Assembly: GCA_964497475.1 (NCBI GenBank)
Contig: CAZCDM010000027.1
Coordinates: 1-19,206, forward strand
Source of the DNA: CAZCDM01 sp964497475
GTDB lineage: Bacteria > Planctomycetota > Phycisphaerae > SM23-33
Reading direction: 5' to 3'
Length of the DNA: 19,206 nucleotides
In this document: piece after piece, positions 14,315 through 19,206 of the stretch
Layout of the letters: the number at the start of each line of letters is the position of its first letter
How positions within the stretch are numbered: the first letter of the stretch is position 1
The notes under the pieces: generated by a model
Seen by the model: only the letters and a program-made list of their open reading frames with translations
Database searches by the model: none
What the model was told of the DNA's origin: nothing
Program-made: the position numbers and the translations under genes

Positions 14315-15525
14315 ATGGACAGACGCGCTCTGATTACAGGAATTACTGGTCAGGACGGCAGCTATCTCGCCGAATTGCTTCTCGAAAAAGGCTATGAAGT
14401 TCACGGCCTGGTGCGGCGGTCCAGCACGTTCGGTACCGAACGCATCGACCACCTTTACCATGACCCGCACGAGGAAAAGGCTCGCCTGTTCCTCCACTAC
14501 GGCGACTTGACCGACGGGGCCGGCCTGCGCGAAGTGCTCAGCCAGTGCAACCCGCAGGAGGTCTACAACCTCGCCGCCCAGTCGCATGTGCGCGTAAGCT
14601 TCGACCAGCCCGTCTATTCCGCCCAGGCCGGTGCCATCGGCACCCTCCGCCTGCTCGAAGCCATCCGCGACCTGAACCCCGAGACGCGTTTCTACCAGGC
14701 CTCCAGCAGCGAGATGTTCGGCAAGGTAATGGAAACGCCCCAGCGCGAAACCACGCCCTTCTACCCCCGCAGCCCCTACGCCTGTGCGAAGGTCTTTTCC
14801 TACTGGCAGACGGTCAACTACCGCGAAGCCTACGGCATGTTTGCGTGCAACGGCATCCTCTTCAACCACGAAAGCCCCCGCCGCGGCGAGACGTTCGTAA
14901 CACGCAAAATCACCATGGCCGCCACACGCATCAAGGAAGGCCTCCAGGATAAGCTCTACCTGGGCAACCTCGATGCCAAACGCGACTGGGGCTTTGCCGG
15001 CGACTACGTCGAGGCGANNNNNNNNNNNNNNNNNNNNNNNNNNNNNNNNNNNNNNNNNNNNNNNNNNNNNNNNNNNNNNNNNNNNNNNNNNNNNNNNNNN
15101 NNNNNNNNNNNNNNNNNGGCAACCTCGATGCCAAACGCGACTGGGGCTTTGCCGGCGACTACGTCGAGGCGATGTGGCGGATGCTCCAGCAGGACCAGGC
15201 CGAGGATTTCGTCGTCGCCACGGGCGAGACCTGGTCGGTCCGCGACTTCGTGGCTGAGACCTTCGCCTGCCTCGACCTGGACTGGCAGAAGTACGTCGAG
15301 ATCGATCCGCGCTACTACCGCCCGACCGAGGTGGATCTGCTGCTCGGCGATGCGACCAAGGCACGCACCAAGCTCGGCTGGGAGCCCAAGGTCACCTTCA
15401 CGCAGCTGGTCAAGATGATGGTCGAAGCCGACTGGGCCCACGCCCGCGAAGAGCGACTGCTGAAAGACTACCGCCAGACCGGCCGGGACCGCCGCACCCC
15501 GCTGCCCAGCCGCAAGGCGTCGTAA
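14315..15525 (+). CDS. gmd: GDP-mannose 4,6-dehydratase, with an artefactual gap
   Basis: After removing gap 4 and one 55-bp copy the gene encodes 351 aa, the normal length. It converts GDP-mannose to GDP-4-keto-6-deoxymannose, precursor of GDP-fucose, GDP-rhamnose and related sugars. GITGQDGSYL (9-18), SSSEMFG (130-136, catalytic Glu133), Tyr155 and Lys159 (SPYACAK), FNHESPRRGETFVTRKI, and NLDAKRDWGFAGDYVEAMW across the junction are diagnostic. ATG at 14315 is preferred over an in-frame GTG at 14285 because the conserved part starts at once. No GDP-fucose synthase is seen in the window. The gene ends 18 bp before the convergent prfB. Confidence 0.95.
14963..15172. repeat. 55-bp duplicated flanks of gap 4 (assembly artefact)
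   Basis: Exact copies at 14963-15017 and 15118-15172, the same length as at gap 3. Confidence 0.9.
15018..15117. other. Scaffold gap 4 (100 N) between overlapping contig ends
   Basis: The 55 bp before the gap (14963-15017) are identical to the 55 bp after it (15118-15172). Deleting 155 bp gives an uninterrupted gmd. Confidence 0.95.
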
Positions 15526-15543
15526 CCCGATCGCAGCCGCAGA

Positions 15544-16660
15544 TCAGGCGTTTTTCTCCGCAGCCTTGTGGCGGAGGTATTCGTCGATGAATCCCTGAAT
15601 CTCGCCGTCGAGAATGCGGTCGGTGTGCGGGCTTTTGCGGTCGGTGCGTTCGTCGCGAACGAGCTGGTAGGGGTAGAGCACGTAGGAGCGAATCTGATTG
15701 CCCCAGGCGATCTCGCCCTTGTCACCGTAGAGCTTGGCCAGCTCGGCGTCGCGTTTGGCCTGTTCGTACTGGTAGATTTTGGCGGTGAGCATCTTGCGGG
15801 CTTCGGCGCGATTCTTGTGCTGCGAACGCTGGTTCTGGCACTGCACGACAATGCCGGTCGGCTGGTGGGTCAGGCGGATGGCCGAGCTGGTTTTGTTCAC
15901 GTGCTGGCCGCCGGCGCCGCTGGCGCGGTAGGTATCCTCGCGGACCTCTTCGTCCCAGTCGACATCGACGTCCACATCCTCCAGTTCGGGCAGGACATCG
16001 ACACTGGCGAAGCTGGTATGCCGCCTGCCCTGGCTGTCGAACGGGCTGACGCGAACCAGCCGATGCACGCCACGCTCGGCCGAGAGATAGCCGTAGGCGT
16101 ACGGCCCGGTCACGTGCAGCGTCACCGAGCGGACGCCCGCCTCCTCGCCGTCGGTGCGGTCGACCTCCTCAGCCGAGTAGCCCTCCCGCTCAAAGTACCG
16201 CACATACATCCGCAGAAGCATCTCGGCCCAGTCGCAGCTTTCGGTGCCGCCGGCCCCGGCGTGGACGGAAAAATAGCACGCCCCGCGGTCATGCGGACCC
16301 GACAGCAGCGTCTTGAGTTCCAGCCGTTCCAGGTCGGCTGCGATGGCCTCGGCCAGGCGGGCCACTTCCTGCTGCTCGCCGGCGTCGTCGGCCTCGCAGG
16401 CCAGCTGGTAATGCACCTCGAGGTCCTCGATGCGCCCGAGAAGATCTTCGGTGGGGGTGGTGATGGCCTTTTCGCCCTTGAGCTGGGCGACGATTTCCTG
16501 GGCGTGCTCCTGGTTATCCCAGAAGCCCGGCTGGGCCATTTGCTCTTCGAGCTGCTCGATGTGTTTCAGGCGGCCGGAGTAGTCAAAGAGAGTCCCGGAT
16601 GGCGATGATCCGGGCGCTGAGGTTTTCGACTACTCCGGCGAGGTCTTCTAGTTCGATCAT
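15544..16660 (-). CDS. prfB: Peptide chain release factor 2 with programmed +1 frameshift
   Basis: Recognises UGA and UAA and triggers peptide release. A 25-codon first frame starts at ATG 16660 and ends at CTT TGA C (TGA 16585-16583). Shifting +1 at CTT joins it to a 346-codon frame, giving 371 aa. This is the classic prfB autoregulatory frameshift, in which low RF2 slows termination at the in-frame UGA. Only a weak Shine-Dalgarno-like GGGA precedes the slip site. In the merged protein the stop-specificity motif SPF is at 205-207 and the catalytic GGQ at 250-252, the same numbering as in E. coli. The gene is preceded by a leaderless-type promoter and lies 47 bp after the prephenate dehydrogenase gene. 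Confidence 0.95.
16583..16588 (-). promoter_or_regulatory. prfB programmed frameshift site (CTT TGA)
   Basis: On the minus strand CTT (16588-16586) is followed by an in-frame TGA (16585-16583) and then C, the conserved slippery context. The peptidyl-tRNA-Leu slips from CUU to UUU and reading resumes at GAC. Confidence 0.9.
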
Positions 16661-16695
16661 GGGGTTATTGTACCGCAAGTGGGTCAATGGCGGAA
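16661..16695 (-). promoter_or_regulatory. Leaderless promoter of prfB
   Basis: TACAAT (16672-16667, 5/6) lies exactly 6 nt before the ATG at 16660. At 17 bp upstream is TTCCGC (16695-16690), a poor match to TTGACA but identical to the hexamer before metG. No ribosome binding site fits in the 6 nt. Confidence 0.55.
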
Positions 16696-16707
16696 GAGGC
16701 TCGCCCG

Positions 16708-17580
16708 TTAGCGGCCGTGTCGCATGTCGAGGTATATTTTCCGTCGGGCCTGGGCGGCTTGGAGGGTCTGGTAGATGGCGGCGGGGTCGTCGGCCGCTTC
16801 GGCTACGTCACTCCGCAGCGCGGCGAGCTGGCTGGCGGCGGCATCGAGCGCTTCGAGGATGGCCGGTGAGTTCGTCGCGACGATGTCGCGCCACATTTCC
16901 GGGTCGCCGCCGGCCAGGCGGGTCATGTCCGCAAAGCCCGTCGCGGCCACGGGCCAGTCGGCCAGGTCGGCGGTCTGCATCAGCGCCACCGCCAGCAGGT
17001 GTGGCAGGTGGCTGATGCGGGCTACGGCGCGGTCGTGGTCGGCCGGTGCCAGTTGCATCGTCCGCATGCCCACGCCCTGCCAGAACACCTCAGCCCGGGC
17101 CAGCAGCTCCCGCGGCGTCGAGGCCGTCGGCGTCAGCACGCACAGGGCATTTTCCAGCAGGCTCGTCGAGGCGAAGGCGGGGCCTTTCTTTTCCGTCCCG
17201 GCCATAGGATGGCTGCCCAGGAAGGGCCCGTCGGGGCCGAGGATCGCCTCGGCGGCAGCCACGACGTCAGCCTTGGTCGAGCCGACGTCGGTAACCAGGC
17301 AGCCGGGCTTGAGCAGCGGCGCGATGGCCCGGAGGTACTCGCCGAACGCGCAGACGGGCGTGGCGAGGATGACCAGGTCACTGTCGGCTACGCAGTCGGC
17401 CGCGTCCAGCCAGGCCGAGTGAATGCAGCCGCGGGCGATGGCGTCGCTGAGCGAGCTCTGCCGCCGGCCCACACCGGCCACGTGCGCGCCGGGCCAGGTG
17501 CGCCGGATCGCCAGACCGATCGACCCGCCCAGCAGGCCGACGCCGATGATGGTGACATGATGGACCTCGCAGCGTTGCAT
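16708..17580 (-). CDS. tyrA: Prephenate dehydrogenase
   Basis: 290 aa. Oxidative decarboxylation of prephenate (or arogenate) in tyrosine synthesis. NAD-binding GVGLLGGS at 13-20, VTDVGSTK near 96-103, LGSHPMAGTEKKG (His124, catalytic) and DHDRAVARISHLPHL near 181-195 are family signatures. There is no chorismate mutase or ACT domain, so this is the monofunctional form. ATG at 17580 is preferred over a much longer frame because conservation begins there and a well-spaced promoter ends exactly 6 nt before it. prfB follows on the same strand with its own promoter. Confidence 0.92.
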   Translation of the reverse strand: MQRCEVHHVTIIGVGLLGGSIGLAIRRTWPGAHVAGVGRRQSSLSDAIARGCIHSAWLDAADCVADSDLVILATPVCAFGEYLRAIAPLLKPGCLVTDVGSTKADVVAAAEAILGPDGPFLGSHPMAGTEKKGPAFASTSLLENALCVLTPTASTPRELLARAEVFWQGVGMRTMQLAPADHDRAVARISHLPHLLAVALMQTADLADWPVAATGFADMTRLAGGDPEMWRDIVATNSPAILEALDAAASQLAALRSDVAEAADDPAAIYQTLQAAQARRKIYLDMRHGR

Positions 17581-17615
17581 GGCCTGAGAGTACCAGCCCG
17601 GCCCGGGGCGGTCAA
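17581..17615 (-). promoter_or_regulatory. Leaderless promoter of tyrA
   Basis: TTGACC (17615-17610, 5/6), a 17-bp spacer, TACTCT (17592-17587), then exactly 6 nt to ATG 17580. The good -35 compensates for a weak -10. The A of ATG falls at +1. Confidence 0.55.
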
Positions 17616-17654
17616 TCACGCCGACAAAGATGTACCCCCGCCGGCTGCGACGCA

Positions 17655-17682
17655 TATAATGAAGCAACGCTAACCCAAGGAG
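17655..17682 (+). promoter_or_regulatory. -10 box and ribosome binding site of the small-lipoprotein pair
   Basis: A perfect TATAAT at 17655-17660 has only a weak -35 upstream (about 17631-17637). AAGGAG at 17677-17682 lies 6 nt before ATG 17689, giving a conventional leader of about 22 nt, unlike the leaderless genes in this window. Confidence 0.6.
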
Positions 17683-17688
17683 CATCTT

Positions 17689-17832
17689 ATGAAATGGGCT
17701 TGTCTGCTGACCGTACTGGCGGTGTGCCTGCTTGCCGCCGGCTGTGACGATATGAAAACCAACAACAGCGACTGCGGCTGTGCATCGGCCCAGCCCACCG
17801 CCGAACACGACGCCCCAGCCCGGCAGGGCTGA
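17689..17832 (+). CDS. Very small lipoprotein (47 aa)
   Basis: A signal peptide ends in the lipobox LLAAGC (Cys19), followed by a short polar, unstructured tail with a CGC motif (DCGCASAQ), which could bind metal or form a disulfide. The strong AAGGAG and the perfect -10 upstream support expression. It is 25 bp ahead of another small lipoprotein gene. No family is recognised. Similar entericidin-like short lipoproteins are common, but there is no specific resemblance. Confidence 0.7.
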   Translation: MKWACLLTVLAVCLLAAGCDDMKTNNSDCGCASAQPTAEHDAPARQG

Positions 17833-17857
17833 GCCACTCGCCAGAAAGGAACCCGCC

Positions 17858-18136
17858 ATGCGTTTGCCATTGCTTGCCCTGCTGTTCGCCGCCGCCCTGC
17901 TGACCGGCGGCTGCAACGACGACGAAGTGAAGGTCCACCGCAGCTACGAAGGCTCGGCCCCGCGACGATACGAGTCGGCCGACGACGGCCGCGGCACGAT
18001 CACGCGCCAGGAGACCCGTGCCGTGAGCTACGAATCCGAAGACTGGGACGATGACGATGAGGACGACCGCGAGGTCAAAATCCATCGCAGCGAACGACGC
18101 ACGACCACCCACACCGAAGAGGTCGTCGTGCCGTAA
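17858..18136 (+). CDS. Small acidic lipoprotein with repeated EVK[VI]HRS motif
   Basis: 92 aa. The signal peptide ends in LLTGGC (Cys19). The mature part contains EVKVHRS at 23-29 and EVKIHRS at 72-78, separated by a stretch ending in the acidic run DWDDDDEDD. The C-terminus (RTTTHTEEVVVP) is Thr/Val-rich. ATG at 17858 follows AAAGGA (17845-17850). Function unknown; the acidic run could bind cations. The last 68 bp of the gene plus 13 bp downstream are duplicated exactly 630 bp further on, so the 3' end of this gene was involved in a rearrangement. Confidence 0.75.
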   Translation: MRLPLLALLFAAALLTGGCNDDEVKVHRSYEGSAPRRYESADDGRGTITRQETRAVSYESEDWDDDDEDDREVKIHRSERRTTTHTEEVVVP

Positions 18137-18149
18137 ACTCATCGCCCGG
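18069..18149 (+). repeat. 81-bp direct repeat, copy 1
   Basis: Covers the last 68 bp of the 92-aa lipoprotein gene and 13 bp after its stop. It is identical to 18699-18779, at an offset of exactly 630 bp. Confidence 0.95.
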
Positions 18150-18225
18150 CCGAAAAAAAAGTTCATCCGCGATCCGTGGGGAATGCTCGTCTTTGGGCCC
18201 CGGATGCCGATGCCCTCTCTCCCCA

Positions 18226-18305
18226 AGCCTCAACGGGGCGAACGTGTGTAGCCGGGGGCGTACTGGTCCTCCCGTAGCCTTGGCGAAGGAGGAAGCCCCC
18301 GGTGA
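18226..18305. repeat. Interspersed palindromic unit A
   Basis: Outer stem CCGGGGGC (18252-18259) with GCCCCCGG (18295-18302), inner stem CCTCC with GGAGG around GTAGCCTTGGCGAA. A short AGCC...GGGGC arm precedes it. Unit B, 97 bp on, is the same length between stems (51 bp). Confidence 0.75.
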
Positions 18306-18323
18306 TAAGCTACCCGAAAGATC

Positions 18324-18402
18324 AGCCCCGTGGGGCACAAGTATGTAGCCGTGGGCGCACTGGTCCTCCGGTAGCCTTGGCGAAGGAGGAAGCCCACGGT
18401 AG
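18324..18402. repeat. Interspersed palindromic unit B
   Basis: Outer stem CCGTGGGC (18349-18356) with GCCCACGG (18392-18399). The single change from unit A in the left arm is matched by a compensating change in the right arm. Confidence 0.75.
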
Positions 18403-18497
18403 GTAATGCCTATCCACCAAGCCCTGAAAGGGCGACAGTGACGACCGCCAGCAGGACTTTCGCCCCTTCGGGGCTCATTGCTTTTGGGACACGGTTT

Positions 18498-18517
18498 CCG
18501 GGGGCTCGCGCCCCCGG
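18498..18517. repeat. CCGGGGGC/GCCCCCGG hairpin
   Basis: Perfect 8-bp stem with a TCGC loop. The arms are identical to those of unit A, but the inner domain is lost, so it may be a short form of the same element. Confidence 0.65.
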
Positions 18518-18579
18518 CTACAAGCTGCCGGGCCTTCGGCCCTGAAAGCTCATCCCCTCCCCGCAATCGGGTCCTGCAT

Positions 18580-18696
18580 GGTGCCATGCTTACGCTTGCG
18601 TAAGCATGCTGCGGGACGATTCACCTGCCCACCCGTGCGGGCAGGTTGCGAGCGCAAGCCTTCCCAGCATGCCTATGCGAGCATAGGCATGGCACC
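18580..18696. repeat. REP/iREP pair (BIME-like) with 10-bp terminal inverted repeats
   Basis: GGTGCCATGC (18580-18589) and GCATGGCACC (18687-18696) bound the unit. Inside are hairpin 1 (CATGCTTACGC, 18585-18595, with GCGTAAGCATG, 18598-18608) and, in opposite orientation, hairpin 2 (CATGCCTATGC, 18668-18678, with GCATAGGCATG, 18681-18691). Between them are stems ACCTGCCC/GGGCAGGT and TTGCG/CGCAA. The inverted pairing is the arrangement called BIME for REP sequences. Confidence 0.7.
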
Positions 18697-18698
18697 TG

Positions 18699-18779
18699 GC
18701 GAGGTCAAAATCCATCGCAGCGAACGACGCACGACCACCCACACCGAAGAGGTCGTCGTGCCGTAAACTCATCGCCCGG
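18699..18779 (+). repeat. 81-bp direct repeat, copy 2
   Basis: Identical to 18069-18149. It carries the lipoprotein 3' end without its 5' part and leads into the bidirectional terminator, so this junction is probably the original one. Confidence 0.95.
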
Positions 18780-18786
18780 TTGACAC

Positions 18787-18819
18787 AAAAAAACCACGGA
18801 CAACGGTCCGTGGTTTTTT
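18787..18819. terminator. Bidirectional rho-independent terminator
   Basis: A perfect stem CCACGGAC (18794-18801) with GTCCGTGG (18806-18813) and an AACG loop is flanked by seven A on the left and six T on the right. It can end the rubrerythrin transcript (stop at 18864, minus strand) and transcripts arriving from the lipoprotein side. Confidence 0.9.
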
Positions 18820-18863
18820 ATGCGCTCCGTTATTACGCGGCCGGGCCGACGGGATCGGTCGGC

Positions 18864-19206
18864 TCAGAAGTTGGCCGCTTCGATTTCGAAGTAGGCCCGC
18901 GGGTGATCGCAGCAGGGGCACTTGGCCAGGGCCTTTTCGCCTTCGTAGACGTAGCCGCAGTTTCGACAATGCCAGCGGACCTTCTTTTCCTTGGCGAAGA
19001 GCTTCTCTTCCTTGAGGTTGGCCAGCAGCTCGCGGTAGCGGTCGCGGTGGTGGGCTTCGATCTGCCCGATGAGTTCGAACTGCCGAGCGATTTTCTCGAA
19101 GCCTTCCTCGCGGGCCTCGGCGGCCATGCGGGGGTACATGCTGGTGGTCTCTTCGTTTTCTCCGTCCGCGGCGGCCTGGAGGTTGGCGGCCGTATCGCCG
19201 AGTTGT
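18864..19206 (-). CDS. Rubrerythrin, N-terminus outside window
   Basis: 114 residues of the C-terminal part are visible and the frame is open to the window edge. GDTAANLQAAADGENEE and MYPRMAAEAREEG, then IGQIEAHHRDRY are the second half of the ferritin-like di-iron domain (Glu and His ligands). WHCRNCGYVYEG and CPCCDHPRAYFE form the C-terminal rubredoxin domain with two C-x2-C pairs. Rubrerythrin reduces hydrogen peroxide in anaerobes. A strong terminator lies 45 bp after the stop. Confidence 0.92.
   Translation of the reverse strand, partial: QLGDTAANLQAAADGENEETTSMYPRMAAEAREEGFEKIARQFELIGQIEAHHRDRYRELLANLKEEKLFAKEKKVRWHCRNCGYVYEGEKALAKCPCCDHPRAYFEIEAANF

Larger units (their letters stand above)
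18150..18698. mobile_element. Palindrome-rich, non-coding insertion between the 81-bp repeats
   Basis: 549 bp with no credible gene. It contains two copies of a 51-bp double hairpin (18252-18302, 18349-18399), a CCGGGGGC hairpin (18498-18517), a GGGCC/GGCCC hairpin near 18530-18542 and a REP/iREP pair (18580-18696). The composition resembles GC-rich interspersed palindromes of planctomycetes mobilised by RAYT-type transposases; no transposase is encoded here. It separates the lipoprotein gene from what is probably its original terminator at 18787. Confidence 0.55.

Noticed and set aside
18226..18402. CRISPR array
   Set aside because: Only two repeat units, imperfect and self-complementary over 51 bp, with no regular spacers and no cas genes.
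18578..18766. 62-aa plus-strand frame ending like the 92-aa lipoprotein
   Set aside because: It runs through REP hairpins and borrows the end of the duplicated lipoprotein 3' sequence; no start signal or signal peptide.

Overview
The window is about 19 kb of GC-rich, gene-dense bacterial DNA. It looks like a metagenome-assembled scaffold of a planctomycete-like organism, possibly Phycisphaerae or a relative, with an anaerobic or microaerobic lifestyle. This is an inference from content: a Minf_1886-type protein, a secreted alpha/alpha-toroid (squalene-cyclase-like) repeat protein, GC-rich interspersed palindromes, two radical SAM enzymes, an oxygen-sensitive 2-hydroxyacyl-CoA dehydratase/activase-type protein and a rubrerythrin. 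No rRNA, tRNA or CRISPR array was seen. Four runs of exactly 100 N are scaffold gaps. At two of them the flanking sequence is duplicated for exactly 55 bp, so two sugar-nucleotide genes that look broken are almost certainly intact.

Layout. (1) 1-2060, minus strand: an operon from a perfect consensus promoter, with a ribbon-helix-helix antitoxin, a PIN toxin carrying a 1-nt frameshift, and a radical SAM/SPASM enzyme whose start codon overlaps the toxin stop and which runs off the window. (2) 2070-5694, minus strand: a COG3581/HGD-D-like activase-related protein, a 607-aa radical SAM protein of the MJ0619/Tes (tetraether lipid synthase) type, and a lipoprotein. Its upstream end lies in gap 1. 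(3) 5815-9050, plus strand: a DUF721/DciA-like protein, a secreted toroid protein, a one-TM protein and DAHP synthase (shikimate pathway entry). (4) 9062-12037, minus strand: metG, a Minf_1886 protein, a 54-aa membrane protein too short for most gene callers, and a lipoprotein N-acetylmuramoyl-L-alanine amidase split by gap 2. (5) 12178-15525, plus strand: three extended-SDR sugar-nucleotide enzymes (NAD-dependent epimerase/decarboxylase, WbpP-like 4-epimerase, GDP-mannose 4,6-dehydratase), probably for surface polysaccharide. (6) 15544-17580, minus strand: prephenate dehydrogenase and prfB, the latter with a programmed +1 frameshift. (7) 17689-18136, plus strand: two small lipoproteins. (8) 18137-18863: no gene, but an 81-bp perfect direct repeat flanking about 550 bp packed with REP/BIME-like palindromes, then a bidirectional terminator. 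(9) 18864-19206, minus strand: the C-terminal part of a rubrerythrin.

Three points stand out. The first is the pairing of a Tes-like radical SAM enzyme with a PlsA/Ger-type activase-related protein, which could be a bacterial ether or membrane-spanning lipid locus. The second is a recurring leaderless promoter layout: four genes have a -10 hexamer exactly 6 nt before the ATG, so the A falls at +1. The third is the palindrome-rich insertion near 18.2-18.7 kb, where paired hairpins differ by compensatory substitutions.
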